Part shown: positions 23,401-38,500 of the stretch, piece by piece
Layout of the letters: each line of letters begins with the position of its first letter
Numbering within the stretch: position 1 is the first letter of the stretch
Source: Oscheius dolichura
Lineage: Eukaryota > Nematoda > Chromadorea > Rhabditida > Rhabditidae
DNA length: 64,000 nt
NCBI GenBank assembly: GCA_932521035.1
Contig: OW051497.1
Location: 1,054,001-1,118,000 of the forward strand
Direction of reading: 5' to 3'
Program-made: the position numbers and the translations under genes
The notes under the pieces: generated by a model
Database searches by the model: none
What the model saw: the letters and a program-made list of their open reading frames with translations, nothing else
Told to the model about the DNA's origin: nothing

Positions 23401-26400
23401 AATTGGAGGCCAGGAAACCACAATACGAGCGCCACAGTTAGGCAACCGCGTCGTTTGTGGCGGCCACAGCCGACGCGGCTGTCGAATTGTGGCGGGTGTT
23501 CCTCTTCTAAACCTTGAAAAACCCCCTTTGGAGCCCAATAACCGGCAAACCGTGTCTGTATCCTAGTTTCTGGCCATCCCAGAAACACCAGAATTAGCTA
23601 CCCGATCTTCTTGCCTGCATGGATAGCTGGAAAACGGCCCCTTCCTCCTCCTGGTGGGTGCGAAGGCCCATGGAGAAGTTAATTTCCAGAGCATACTTGT
23701 AAGGGAACAGCTTCTGACACACTGGGAACGTTCCTGATGCGTAGGATCCTCGGATTCACTGGAAATTAGAGAACTGGAGACCAGGAAACCACAATATGAG
23801 CGCCACAGTTAGGCAACCGCGTCGTTTGTGGCGGCCACAGCCGACGCGGCTGTCGAATTGTGGCGGGTGTTCCTCTTCTAAACCTCGAAAAACCCCCTTT
23901 GGAGCCCAATAACCGGCAAACCGTGTCTGTATCCTAGTTTCTGGCCATCCCAGAAACACCAGAATTAGCTACCCGATCTTCTTGCCTGCATGGATAGCCG
24001 GAAAACGGCCCCTTCCTCCTCCTGGTGGGTGCTGGGGAGCGTCCTGATAGTGACGACAGTCTTGCTCACTCTGTTAATCCTTGTCCTGTATCACAGGCCC
24101 ACCCTATGGCCCTCACGGTACTAATAATCCTCCGTTGGGTACAAGTCCCACGGAGAAGTTAATTTCCAGAGCATACTTGTAAGGGAACAGCTTCTGACAC
24201 ACTGGGAACGTTCCTGATGCGTAGGATCCTCGGATTCATTGGAAATTAGAGAATTGGAGGCCAGGAAACCACAATACGAGCGCCACAGTTAGGCAACCGC
24301 GTCGTTTGTGGCGGCCACAGCCGACGCGGCTGTCGAATTGTGGCGGGTGTTCCTCTTCTAAACCTTGAAAAACCCCCTTTGGAGCCCAATAACCGGCCAA
24401 CCGTGTCTGTATCCTAGTTTCTGGCCATCCCAGAAACTGCAGAATTAGCTACCCGATCTTCTTGCCAGCATGGCAGGGGAGCGTACTGATAGTGACAACA
24501 GTCACTCTGGTAATCCTTGTCCTGTATCACAGGCCCACCCTATGGCCAAGACGGTGCTAATAATCCCCCCGTTGGGTACAAGGCCCATGGAGAAGTTAAT
24601 TTCCAGAGCACACTTGTAAGGGAACAGCTTCTGACACACTGGGAACGTTCCTGATGCGTAGGATCCTCGGATTCACTGGAAATTAGAGAAGTGGAGGCCA
24701 GGAAACCACAATACGAGCGCCACAGTTAGGCAACCGCGTCGTTTGTGGCGGCCACAGCCGAAGCGGCTGTCGAATTGTGGCGGGTGTTCCTCTTCTAAAC
24801 CTTGAAAAACCCCCTTTGGAGCCCAATAACCGGCAAACCGTGTCTGTATCCTAGTTTCTGGCCATCCCAGAGACTGCAGAATTGGCTACCCGATCTTCTT
24901 CCCAGCATGGATAGCCGGAAAGCGGCCTCTTCCGCCATGCGGTGGTAATAATCCTTTCCTTGGTCAGTAGGTCAATGGTGCCACTATTCTTAGGCATTTC
25001 TCTATAAACCGAACTCGCTGGTGGGTGCTCGGGAGCGTACTGATAGTGACGAAAGTCTTGCTCACTCTGTTAATCCTTGTCCTGTATCACAGGTCCACCC
25101 TACGGCCCACAGGGTACTAATAATCCTCCGTTGGGTACAAGGCCCATGGAGAAGTTAATTTCCAGAGCATACTTGAAAGGGAACAGCTTCTGACACACTG
25201 GGAACGTTCCTGATGCGTAGGATCCTCGGATTCACTGGAAATTAGAGAACTGGAGACCAGGAAACCACAATATGAGCGCCACAGTTAGGCAACCGCGTCG
25301 TTTGTGGCGGCCACAGCCGACGCGGCTGTCGAATTGTGGCGGGTGTTCCTCTTCTAAACCTTGAAAAACCCCCTTTGGAGCCCAATAACCGGCAAACCGT
25401 GTCTGTATCCTAGTTTCTGGCCATCCCAGAAACACCAGAATTAGCTACCCGATCTTCTTGCCTGCATGGATAGCCGGAAAACGGCCCCTTCCTCCTCCTG
25501 GTGGGTGCTCGGGAGCGTACTGATAGTGACGAAAGTCTTGCTCACTCTGTTAATCCTTGTCCTGTATCACAGGTCCACCCTACGGCCCACAGGGTACTAA
25601 TAATCCTCCGTTGGGTACAAGGCCCATGGAGAAGTTAATTTCCAGAGCATACTTGTAAGGGAACAGCTTCTGACACACTGGGAACGTTCCTGATGCGTAG
25701 GATCCTCGGATTCACTGGAAATTAGAGAACTGGAGACCAGGAAACCACAATATGAGCGCCACAGTTAGGCAACCGCGTCGTTTGTGGCGGCCACAGCCGA
25801 CGCGGCTGTCGAATTGTGGCGGGTGTTCCTCTTCTAAACCTTGAAAAACCCCCTTTGGAGCCCAATAACCGGCAAACCGTGTCTGTATCCTAGTTTCTGG
25901 CCATCCCAGAAACACCAGAATCAGCTACCCGATCTTCTTGCCTGCATGGATAGCCGGAAAACGGCCCCTTCCTCCTCCTGGTGGGTGCTGGGGAGCGTCC
26001 TGATAGTGACGAAAGTCTTGCTCACTCTGTTAATCCTTGTCCTGTATCACAGGTCCACCCTACGGCCCACAGGGTACTAATAATCCTCCGTTGGGTACAA
26101 GGCCCATGGAGAAGTTAATTTCCAGAGCATACTTGTAAGGGAACAGCTTCTGACACACTGGGAACGTTCCTGATGCGTAGGATCCTCGGATTCACTGGAA
26201 ATTAGAGAAGTGGAGACCAGGAAACCACAATATGAGCGCCACAGTTAGGCAACCGCGTCGTTTGTGGCGGCCACAGCCGACGCGGCTGTCGTATTGTGGC
26301 GGGTGTTCCAATTCTAAACCTTAAAAAACCCCCCTTGGAGCCCAATAACCGGCCAACCGTGTCTATATCCTAGTTTCTGGCCATCCCAGAGACTGCAAAA

Positions 26401-29400
26401 TTGGCTACCCGATCTTCTTCCCAGCATGGATAGCCGGAAAGCGGCCTCTTCCGCCATGCGGTGGTAATAATCCTTTCCTTGGTCAGTAGGTCAATGGTGC
26501 CACTATTCTTAGGCATTTCTCTATAAACCGAACTCGCTGGTGGGTGCTCGGGAGCGTACTGATAGTGACGAAAGTCTTGCTCACTCTGTTAATCCTTGTC
26601 CTGTATCACAGGTCCACCCTACGGCCCACAGGGTACTAATAATCCTCCGTTGGGTACAAGGCCCATGGAGAAGTTAATTTCCAGAGCATACTTGAAAGGG
26701 AACAGCTTCTGACACACTGGGAACGTTCCTGATGCGTAGGATCCTCGGATTCACTGGAAATTAGAGAACTGGAGACCAGGAAACCACAATATGAGCGCCA
26801 CAGTTAGGCAACCGCGTCGTTTGTGGCGGCCACAGCCGACGCGGCTGTCGAATTGTGGCGGGTGTTCCTCTTCTAAACCTTGAAAAACCCCCTTTGGAGC
26901 CCAATAACCGGCAAACCGTGTCTGTATCCTAGTTTCTGGCCATCCCAGAAACACCAGAATTAGCTACCCGATCTTCTTGCCTGCATGGATAGCCGGAAAA
27001 CGGCCCCTTCCTCCTCCTGGTGGGTGCTCGGGAGCGTACTGATAGTGACGAAAGTCTTGCTCACTCTGTTAATCCTTGTCCTGTATCACAGGTCCACCCT
27101 ACGGCCCACAGGGTACTAATAATCCTCCGTTGGGTACAAGGCCCATGGAGAAGTTAATTTCCAGAGCATACTTGTAAGGGAACAGCTTCTGACACACTGG
27201 GAACGTTCCTGATGCGTAGGATCCTCGGATTCACTGGAAATTAGAGAAGTGGAGACCAGGAAACCACAATATGAGCGCCACAGTTAGGCAACCGCGTCGT
27301 TTGTGGCGGCCCCAGCCGACGCGGCTGTCGTATTGTGGCGGGTGTTCCAATTCTAAACCTTAAAAAACCCCCCTTGGAGCCCAATAACCGGCCAACCGTG
27401 TCTATATCCTAGTTTCTGGCCATCCCAGAGACTGCAAAATTGGCTACCCGATCTTCTTCCCAGCATGGATAGCCGGAAAGCGGCCTCTTCCGCCATGCGG
27501 TGGTAATAATCCTTTCCTTGGTCAGTAGGTCAATGGTGCCACTATTCTTAGGCATTTCTCTATAAACCGAACTCGCTGGTGGGTGCTCGGGAGCGTACTG
27601 ATAGTGACGAAAGTCTTGCTCACTCTGTTAATCCTTGTCCTGTATCACAGGTCCACCCTACGGCCCACAGGGTACTAATAATCCTCCGTTGGGTACAAGG
27701 CCCATGGAGAAGTTAATTTCCAGAGCATACTTGAAAGGGAACAGCTTCTGACACACTGGGAACGTTCCTGATGCGTAGGATCCTCGGATTCACTGGAAAT
27801 TAGAGAACTGGAGACCAAGAAACCACAATATGAGCGCCACAGTTAGGCAACCGCGTCGTTTGTGGCGGCCACAGCCGACGCGGCTGTCGAATTGTGGCGG
27901 GTGTTCCTTTTCTAAACCTTGAAAAACCCCCTTTGGAGCCCAATAACCGGCAAACCGTGTCTGTATCCTAGTTTCTGGCCATCCCAGAAACACCAGAATT
28001 AGCTACCCGATCTTCTTGCCTGCATGGATAGCCGGAAAACGGCCCCTTCCTCCTCCTGGTGGGTGCTGGGGAGCGTCCTGATAGTGACGAAAGTCTTGCT
28101 CACTCTGTTAATCCTTGTCCTGTATCACAGGTCCACCCTACGGCCCACAGGGTACTAATAATCCTCCGTTGGGTACAAGGCCCATGGAGAAGTTAATTTC
28201 CAGAGCATACTTGTAAGGGAACAGCTTCTGACACACTGGGAACGTTCCTGATGCGTAGGATCCTCGGATTCACTGGAAATTAGAGAAGTGGAGACCAGGA
28301 AACCACAATATGAGCGCCACAGTTAGGCAACCGCGTCGTTTGTGGCGGCCACAGCCGACGCGGCTGTCGTATTGTGGCGGGTGTTCCAATTCTAAACCTT
28401 AAAAAACCCCCCTTGGAGCCCAATAACCGGCCAACCGTGTCTATATCCTAGTTTCTGGCCATCCCAGAGACTGCAAAATTGGCTACCCGATCTTCTTCCC
28501 AGCATGGATAGCCGGAAAGCGGCCTCTTCCGCCATGCGGTGGTAATAATCCTTTCCTTGGTCAGTAGGTCAATGGTGCCACTATTCTTAGGCATTTCTCT
28601 ATAAACCGAACTCGCTGGTGGGTGCTCGGGAGCGTACTGATAGTGACGAAAGTCTTGCTCACTCTGTTAATCCTTGTCCTGTATCACAGGTCCACCCTAC
28701 GGCCCACAGGGTACTAATAATCCTCCGTTGGGTACAAGGCCCATGGAGAAGTTAATTTCCAGAGCATACTTGAAAGGGAACAGCTTCTGACACACTGGGA
28801 ACGTTCCTGATGCGTAGGATCCTCGGATTCACTGGAAATTAGAGAACTGGAGACCAGGAAACCACAATATGAGCGCCACAGTTAGGCAACCGCGTCGTTT
28901 GTGGCGGCCACAGCCGACGCGGCTGTCGAATTGTGGCGGGTGTTCCTCTTCTAAGCCTTGAAAAACCCCCTTTGGAGCCCAATAACCGGCAAACCGTGTC
29001 TGTATCCTAGTTTCTGGCCATCCCAGAAACACCAGAATTAGCTACCCGATCTTCTTGCCTGCATGGATAGCCGGAAAACGGCCCCTTCCTCCTCCTGGTG
29101 GGTGCTGGGGAGCGTCCTGATAGTGACGACAGTCTTGCTCACTCTGTTAATCCTTGTCCTGTATCACAGGCCCACCCTATGGCCCTCACGGTACTAATAA
29201 TCCTCCGTTGGGTACAAGTCCCACGGAGAAGTTAATTTCCAGAGCATACTTGTAAGGGAACAGCTTCTGACACACTGGGAACGTTCCTGATGCGTAGGAT
29301 CCTCGGATTCATTGGAAATTAGAGAATTGGAGGCCAGGAAACCACAATACGAGCGCCACAGTAAGGCAACCGCGTCGTTTGTGGCGGCCACAGCCGACGC

Positions 29401-32400
29401 GGCTGTCGAATTGTGGCGGGTGTTCCTCTTCTAAACCTTGAAAAACCCCCTTTGGAGCCCAATAACCGGCAAACCGTGTCTGTATCCTAGTTTCTGGCCA
29501 TCCCAGAAACACCAGAATTAGCTACCCGATCTTCTTGCCTGCATGGATAGCCGGAAAACGGCCCCTTCCTCCTCCTGGTGGGTGCGAAGGCCCATGGAGA
29601 AGTTAATTTCCAGAGCATACTTGTAAGGGAACAGCTTCTGACACACTGGGAACGTTCCTGATGCGTAGGATCCTCGGATTCACTGGAAATTAGAGAACTG
29701 GAGACCAGGAAACCACAATATGAGCGCCACAGTTAGGCAACCGCGTCGTTTGTGGCGGCCACAGCCGACGCGGCTGTCGAATTGTGGCGGGTGTTCCTCT
29801 TCTAAACCTTGAAAAACCCCCTTTGGAGCCCAATAACCGGCAAACCGTGTCTGTATCCTAGTTTCTGGCCATCCCAGAAACACCAGAATTAGCTACCCGA
29901 TCTTCTTGCCTGCATGGATAGCCGGAAAACGGCCCCTTCCTCCTCCTGGTGGGTGCTGGGGAGCGTCCTGATAGTGACGACAGTCTTGCTCACTCTGTTA
30001 ATCCTTGTCCTGTATCACAGGCCCACCCTATGGCCCTCACGGTACTAATAATCCTCCGTTGGGTACAAGTCCCACGGAGAAGTTAATTTCCAGAGCATAC
30101 TTGTAAGGGAACAGCTTCTGACACACTGGGAACGTTCCTGATGCGTAGGATCCTCGGATTCATTGGAAATTAGAGAATTGGAGGCCAGGAAACCACAATA
30201 CGAGCGCCACAGTTAGGCAACCGCGTCGTTTGTGGCGGCCACAGCCGACGCGGCTGTCGAATTGTGGCGGGTGTTCCTCTTCTAAACCTTGAAAAACCCC
30301 CTTTGGAGCCCAATGACCGGCAAACCGTGTCTGTATCCTAGTTTCTGGCCATCCCAGAAACACCAGAATTAGCTACCCGATCTTCTTGCCTGCATGGATA
30401 GCCGGAAAACGGCCCCTTCCTCCTCCTGGTGGGTGCTGGGGAGCGTCCTGATAGTGACGACAGTCTTGCTCACTCTGTTAATCCTTGTCCTGTATCACAG
30501 GCCCACCCTATGGCCCTCACGGTACTAATAATCCTCCGTTGGGTACAAGTCCCACGGAGAAGTTAATTTCCAGAGCATACTTGTAAGGGAACAGCTTCTG
30601 ACACACTGGGAACGTTCCTGATGCGTAGGATCCTCGGATTCATTGGAAATTAGAGAATTGGAGGCCAGGAAACCACAATACCAGCGCCACAGTTAGGCAA
30701 CCGCGTCGTTTGTGGCGGCCACAGCCGACGCGGCTGTCGAATTGTGGCGGGTGTTCCTCTTCTAAACCTTGAAAAACCCCCTTTGGAGCCCAATAACCGG
30801 CCAACCGTGTCTGTATCCTAGTTTCTGGCCATCCCAGAAACTGCAGAATTAGCTACCCGATCTTCTTGCCAGCATGGCAGGGGAGCGTACTGATAGTGAC
30901 AACAGTCACTCTGGTAATCCTTGTCCTGTATCACAGGCCCACCCTATGGCCAAGACGGTGCTAATAATCCCCCCGTTGGGTACAAGGCCCATGGAGAAGT
31001 TAATTTCCAGAGCACACTTGTAAGGGAACAGCTTCTGACACACTGGGAACGTTCCTGATGCGTAGGATCCTCGGATTCACTGGAAATTAGAGAAGTGGAG
31101 GCCAGGAAACCACAATACGAGCGCCACAGTTAGGCAACCGCGTCGTTTGTGGCGGCCACAGCCGAAGCGGCTGTCGAATTGTGGCGGGTGTTCCTCTTCT
31201 AAACCTTGAAAAACCCCCTTTGGAGCCCAATAACCGGCAAACCGTGTCTGTATCCTAGTTTCTGGCCATCCCAGAGACTGCAGAATTGGCTACCCGATCT
31301 TCTTCCCAGCATGGATAGCCGGAAAGCGGCCTCTTCCGCCATGCGGTGGTAATAATCCTTTCCTTGGTCAGTAGGTCAATGGTCCCACTATTCTTAGGCA
31401 TTTCTCTATAAACCGAACTCGCTGGTGCGTGCTCGGGAGCGTACTGATAGTGACGAAAGTCTTGCTCACTCTGTTAATCCTTGTCCTGTATCACAGGTCC
31501 ACCCTACGGCCCACAGGGTACTAATAATCCTCCGTTGGGTACAAGTCCCATGGAGAAGTTAATTTCCAGCGCATAGTTGTAAGGGAAGAGCTTCTGACAC
31601 ACTGGGAACGTTCCTGATGCGTAGGATCCTCGGATTCATTGGAAATTAGAGAATTGGAGGCCAGGAAACCACAATACGAGCGCCACAGTTAGGCAACCGC
31701 GTCGTTTGTGGCGGCCACAGCCGAAGCGGCTGTCGAATTGTGGCGGGTGTTCCTCTTCTAAACCTTGAAAAACCCCCTTTGGAGCCCAATAACCGGCAAA
31801 CCGTGTCTGTATCCTAGTTTCTGGCCATCCCAGAAACACCAGAATTAGCTACCCGATCTTCTTGCCTGCATGGATAGCTGGAAAACGGCCCCTTCCTCCT
31901 CCTGGTGGGTGCGAAGGCCCATGGAGAAGTTAATTTCCAGAGCATACTTGTAAGGGAACAGCTTCTGACACACTGGGAACGTTCCTGATGCGTAGGATCC
32001 TCGGATTCACTGGAAATTAGAGAACTGGAGACCAGGAAACCACAATATGAGCGCCACAGTTAGGCAACCGCGTCGTTTGTGGCGGCCACAGCCGACGCGG
32101 CTGTCGAATTGTGGCGGGTGTTCCTCTTCTAAACCTCGAAAAACCCCCTTTGGAGCCCAATAACCGGCAAACCGTGTCTGTATCCTAGTTTCTGGCCATC
32201 CCAGAAACACCAGAATTAGCTACCCGATCTTCTTGCCTGCATGGATAGCCGGAAAACGGCCCCTTCCTCCTCCTGGTGGGTGCTGGGGAGCGTCCTGATA
32301 GTGACGACAGTCTTGCTCACTCTGTTAATCCTTGTCCTGTATCACAGGCCCACCCTATGGCCCTCACGGTACTAATAATCCTCCGTTGGGTACAAGTCCC

Positions 32401-33045
32401 ACGGAGAAGTTAATTTCCAGAGCATACTTGTAAGGGAACAGCTTCTGACACACTGGGAACGTTCCTGATGCGTAGGATCCTCGGATTCATTGGAAATTAG
32501 AGAATTGGAGGCCAGGAAACCACAATACGAGCGCCACAGTTAGGCAACCGCGTCGTTTGTGGCGGCCACAGCCGACGCGGCTGTCGAATTGTGGCGGGTG
32601 TTCTTCTTCTAAACCTTGAAAAACCCCCTTTGGTGCCCAATAACCGGCCAACCGTGTCTGTATCCTAGTTTCTGGCCATCCCAGAGACTGCAGAATTGGC
32701 TACCCGATCTTCTTCCCAGCATGGATAGCCGGAAAGCGGCCTCTTCCGCCATGCGGTGGTAATAATCCTTTCCTTGGTCCGTAGGTCAATGGTGCCACTA
32801 TTCTTAGGCATTTCTCTATAAACCGAACTCGCTGGTGGGTGCTCGGGAGCGTACTGATAGTGACGACAGTCTTGCTCACTCTGTTAATCCTTGTCCTGTA
32901 TCACAGGCCCACCCTATGGCCCTCACGGTACTAATAATCCTCCGTTGGGTACAAGTCCCATGGAGAAGTTAATTTCCAGCGCATAGTTGTAAGGGAAGAG
33001 CTTCTGACACACTGGGAACGTTCCTGATGCGTAGGATCCTCGGAT

Positions 33046-35510
33046 TCATTGGAAATTAGAGAATTGGAGGCCAGGAAACCACAATACGAGCGCCACAGTT
33101 AGGCAACCGCGTCGTTTGTGGCGGCCACAGCCGACGCGGCTGTCGAATTGTGGCGGGTGTTCCTCTTCTAAACCTTGAAAAACCCCCTTTGGAGCCCAAT
33201 AACCGGCAAACCGTGTCTGTATCCTAGTTTCTGGCCATCCCAGAAACACCAGAATTAGCTACCCGATCTTCTTGCCTGCATGGATAGCTGGAAAACGGCC
33301 CCTTCCTCCTCCTGGTGGGTGCGAAGGCCCATGGAGAAGTTAATTTCCAGAGCATACTTGTAAGGGAACAGCTTCTGACACACTGGGAACGTTCCTGATG
33401 CGTAGGATCCTCGGATTCACTGGAAATTAGAGAACTGGAGACCAGGAAACCACAATATGAGCGCCACAGTTAGGCAACCGCGTCGTTTGTGGCGGCCACA
33501 GCCGACGCGGCTGTCGTATTGTGGCGGGTGTTCCTCTTCTAAACCTCGAAAAACCCCCTTTGGAGCCCAATAACCGGCAAACCGTGTCTGTATCCTAGTT
33601 TCTGGCCATCCCAGAAACACCAGAATTAGCTACCCGATCTTCTTGCCTGCATGGATAGCCGGAAAACGGCCCCTTCCTCCTCCTGGTCGGTGCTGGGGAG
33701 CGTCCTGATAGTGACGACAGTCTTGCTCACTCTGTTAATCCTTGTCCTGTATCACAGGCCCACCCTATGGCCCTCACGGTACTAATAATCCTCCGTTGGG
33801 TACAAGGCCCATGGAGAAGTTAATTTCCAGAGCACACTTGTAAGGGAACAGCTTCTGACATACTGGGAACGTTCCTGATGCGTAGGATCCTCGGATTCAT
33901 TGGAAATTAGAGAAGCGGAGACCAGGAAACCACAATATGAGCGCCACAGTTAGGCAACCGCGTCGTTTGTGGCGGCCACAGCCGACGCGGCTGTCGTATT
34001 GTGGCGGGTGTTCCAATTCTAAACCTTAAAAAACCCCCCTTGGAGCCCAATAACCGGCCAACCGTGTCTGTATCCTAGTTTCTGGCCATCCCAGAAACTG
34101 CAGAATTAGCTACCCGATCTTCTTGCCAGCATGGCTGGGGAGCGTACTGATAGTGACGACAGTCTTGCTCACTCTGGTAATCCTTGTCCTGTATCACAGG
34201 CCCACCCTATGGCCAAGACGGTGCTAATAATCCCCCCGTTGGGTACAAGGCCCATGGAGAAGTTAATTTCCAGAGCATACTTGTAAGGGAACAGCTTCTG
34301 ACACACTGGGAACGTTCCTGATGCGTAGGATCCTCGGATTCACTGGAAATTAGAGAACTGGAGACCAGGAAACCACAATATGAGCGCCACAGTTAGGAAA
34401 CCGCGTCGTTTGTGGCGGCCACAGCCGACGCGGCTGTCGAATTGTGGCGGGTCTTCCTCTCCTAAACCTTGAAAAACCCCCTTTGGAGCCCAATAACCGG
34501 CCAACCGAATCTATATCCTAGGTTCTGGCCATCACAGAGACTGCAGAATTGGCTACCCGATCTTCTTCCCAGCATGGATAGCCGGAAAGCGGCCTCTTCC
34601 GCCATGCGGTGGTAATAATCCTTTCCTTGGTCAGTAGGTCAATGGTGCCACTATTCTTAGGCATTTCTCTATCAACCGAACTCGCTGGTAGGTGCTCGGG
34701 AGCGTACTGTTAGTGACGACAGTCTTGCTCACTCTGTTAATCCTTGTCCTGTATCACAGGCCCACCCTATGGCCAAGACGGTGCTAATAATCCCCCCGTT
34801 GGGTACAAGGCCCATGGAGAAGTTAATTTCCAGAGCATACTTGTAAGGGAACAGCTTCTGACACACTGGGAACGTTCCTGCTGCGTAGGATCCTCGGATT
34901 CACTGGAAATTAGAGAATTGGAGACCAGGAAACCACATTATGAGCGCCACAGTTAGGCAACCGCGTCGTTTGTGGCGGCCACAGCCGACGCGGCTGTCGA
35001 ATTGTGGCGGGTCTTCCTCTCCTAAACCTTGAAAAACCCCCTTTGGAGCCCAATAACCGGCCAACCGTGTCTATATCCTAGTTTCTGGCCATCCCAGAGA
35101 CTGCAGAATTGGCTACCCGATCTTCTTCCCAGCATGGATAGCCGGAAAGCGGCCTCTTCCGCCATGCGGTGGTAATAATCCTTTCCTTGGTCAGTAGGTC
35201 AATGGTGCCACTATTCTTAGGCATTTCTCTATAAACCGAACTCGCTGGTGGGTGCTCGGGAGCGTACTGATAGTGACGAAAGTCTTGCTCACTCTGTTAA
35301 TCCTTGTCCTGTATAACAGGCCCACCCTATGGCCAACACGGTACTAATAATCCTCCGTTGGGTACAAGGCCCATGGAGAAGTTAATTTCCAGAGCATACT
35401 TGTAAGGGAACAGCTTCTGACACACTGGGAACGTTCCTGCTGCGTAGGATCCTCGGATTCACTGGAAATTAGAGAATTGGAGACCAGGAAACCACATTAT
35501 GAGCGCCACA
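33046..35510 (+). repeat. higher-order block of the array, duplicated at 36869-39330
   Basis: Spacing 371, 480, 443, 559, 559 recurs 3,823 nt downstream. Private variants are shared at equivalent places, for example GAGAAGCGGAGACC at 33911 and 37734 and GACATACTGGGAACG near 33857 and 37680. Confidence 0.7.
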
Positions 35511-38500
35511 GTTAGGCAACCGCGTCGTTTGTGGCGGCCACAGCCGACGCGGCTGTCGAATTGTGGCGGGTCTTCCTCTCCTAAACCTTGAAAAACCCCC
35601 TTTGGAGCCCAATAACCGGCCAACCGTGTCTATATCCTAGTTTCTGGCCATCCCAGAGACTGCAGAATTGGCTACCCGATCTTCTTCCCAGCATGGATAG
35701 CCGGAAAGCGGCCTCTTCCGCCATGCGGTGGTAATAATCCTTTCCTTGGTCAGTAGGTCAATGGTGCCACTATTCTTAGGCATTTCTCTATAAACCGAAC
35801 TCGCTGGTGGGTGCTCGGGAGCATACTGATAGTGACGAAAGTCTTGCTCACTCTGTTAATCCTTGTCCTGTATCACAGGTCCACCCTACGGCCCACAGGG
35901 TACTAATAATCCTCCGTTGGGTACAAGTCCCATGGAGAAGTTAATTTCCAGCGCATAGTTGTAAGGGAAGAGGTTCTGACACACTGGGAACGTTCCTGAT
36001 GCGTAGGATCCTCGGATTCATTGGAAATTAGAGAATTGGAGGCCAGGAAACCACAATACGAGCGCCACAGTTAGGCAACCGCGTCGTTTGTGGCGGCCAC
36101 AGCCGACGCGGCTGTCGAATTGTGGCGGGTGTTCCTCTTCTAAACCTTGAAAAACCCCCTTTGGAGCCCAATAACCGGCAAACCGTGTCTGTATCCTAGT
36201 TTCTGGCCATCCCAGAAACACCAGAATTAGCTACCCGATCTTCTTGCCTGCATGGATAGCTGGAAAACGGCCCCTTCCTCCTCCTGGTGGGTGCGAAGGC
36301 CCATGGAGAAGTTAATTTCCAGAGCATACTTGTAAGGGAACAGCTTCTGACACACTGGGAACGTTCCTGATGCGTAGGATCCTCGGATTCACTGGAAATT
36401 AGAGAACTGGAGACCAGGAAACCACAATATGAGCGCCACAGTTAGGCAACCGCGTCGTTTGTGGCGGCCACAGCCGACGCGGCTGTCGAATTGTGGCGGG
36501 TGTTCCTCTTCTAAACCTCGAAAAACCCCCTTTGGAGCCCAATAACCGGCAAACCGTGTCTGTATCCTAGTTTCTGGCCATCCCAGAAACACCAGAATTA
36601 GCTACCCGATCTTCTTGCCTGCATGGATAGCCGGAAAACGGCCCCTTCCTCCTCCTGGTGGGTGCTGGGGAGCGTCCTGATAGTGACGACAGTCTTGCTC
36701 ACTCTGTTAATCCTTGTCCTGTATCACAGGCCCACCCTATGGCCCTCACGGTACTAATAATCCTCCGTTGGGTACAAGTCCCATGGAGAAGTTAATTTCC
36801 AGCGCATAGTTGTAAGGGAAGAGCTTCTGACACACTGGGAACGTTCCTGATGCGTAGGATCCTCGGATTCATTGGAAATTAGAGAATTGGAGGCCAGGAA
36901 ACCACAATACGAGCGCCACAGTTAGGCAACCGCGTCGTTTGTGGCGGCCACAGCCGACGCGGCTGTCGAATTGTGGCGGGTGTTCCTCTTCTAAACCTTG
37001 AAAAACCCCCTTTGGAGCCCAATAACCGGCAAACCGTGTCTGTATCCTAGTTTCTGGCCATCCCAGAAACACCAGAATTAGCTACCCGATCTTCTTGCCT
37101 GCATGGATAGCTGGAAAACGGCCCCTTCCTCCTCCTGGTGGGTGCGAAGGCCCATGGAGAAGTTAATTTCCAGAGCATACTTGTAAGGGAACAGCTTCTG
37201 ACACACTGGGAACGTTCCTGATGCGTAGGATCCTCGGATTCACTGGAAATTAGAGAACTGGAGACCAGGAAACCACAATATGAGCGCCACAGTTAGGCAA
37301 CCGCGTCGTTTGTGGCGGCCACAGCCGACGCGGCTGTCGAATTGTGGCGGGTGTTCCTCTTCTAAACCTCGAAAAACCCCCTTTGGAGCCCAATAACCGG
37401 CAAACCGTGTCTGTATCCTAGTTTCTGGCCATCCCAGAAACACCAGAATTAGCTACCCGATCTTCTTGCCTGCATGGATAGCCGGAAAACGGCCCCTTCC
37501 TCCTCCTGGTCGGTGCTGGGGAGCATCCTGATAGTGACGACAGTCTTGCTCACTCTGTTAATCCTTGTCCTGTATCACAGGCCCACCCTATGGCCCTCAC
37601 GGTACTAATAATCCTCCGTTGGGTACAAGGCCCATGGAGAAGTTAATTTCCAGAGCACACTTGTAAGGGAACAGCTTCTGACATACTGGGAACGTTCCTG
37701 ATGCGTAGGATCCTCGGATTCATTGGAAATTAGAGAAGCGGAGACCAGGAAACCACAATATGAGCGCCACAGTTAGGCAACCGCGTCGTTTGTGGCGGCC
37801 ACAGCCGACGCGGCTGTCGTATTGTGGCGGGTGTTCCAATTCTAAACCTTAAAAAACCCCCCTTGGAGCCCAATAACCGGCCAACCGTGTCTGTATCCTA
37901 GTTTCTGGCCATCCCAGAAACTGCAGAATTAGCTACCCGATCTTCTTGCCAGCATGGCTGGGGAGCGTACTGATAGTGACGACAGTCTTGCTCACTCTGG
38001 TAATCCTTGTCCTGTATCACAGGCCCACCCTATGGCCAAGACGGTGCTAATAATCCCCCCGTTGGGTACAAGGCCCATGGAGAAGTTAATTTCCAGAGCA
38101 TACTTGTAAGGGAACAGCTTCTGACACACTGGGAACGTTCCTGATGCGTAGGATCCTCGGATTCACTGGAAATTAGAGAACTGGAGACCAGGAAACCACA
38201 ATATGAGCGCCACAGTTAGGAAACCGCGTCGTTTGTGGCGGCCACAGCCGACGCGGCTGTCGAATTGTGGCGGGTCTTCCTCTCCTAAACCTTGAAAAAC
38301 CCCCTTTGGAGCCCAATAACCGGCCAACCGTGTCTATATCCTAGTTTCTGGCCATCCCAGAGACTGCAGAATTGGCTACCCGATCTTCTTCCCAGCATGG
38401 ATAGCCGGAAAGCGGCCTCTTCCGCCATGCGGTGGTAATAATCCTTTCCTTGGTCAGTAGGTCAATGGTGCCACTATTCTTAGGCATTTCTCTATAAACC

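Noticed and set aside
11510..37443. Recurring 67-codon minus-strand reading frames (two types, MLWKLTSPWALYP... and MFLGWPETRIQTRF...) in array units
   Set aside because: They recur because the repeat recurs. They span the palindromic module, have no signal, domain or splice context, and differ between unit classes by truncation, not by synonymous change.
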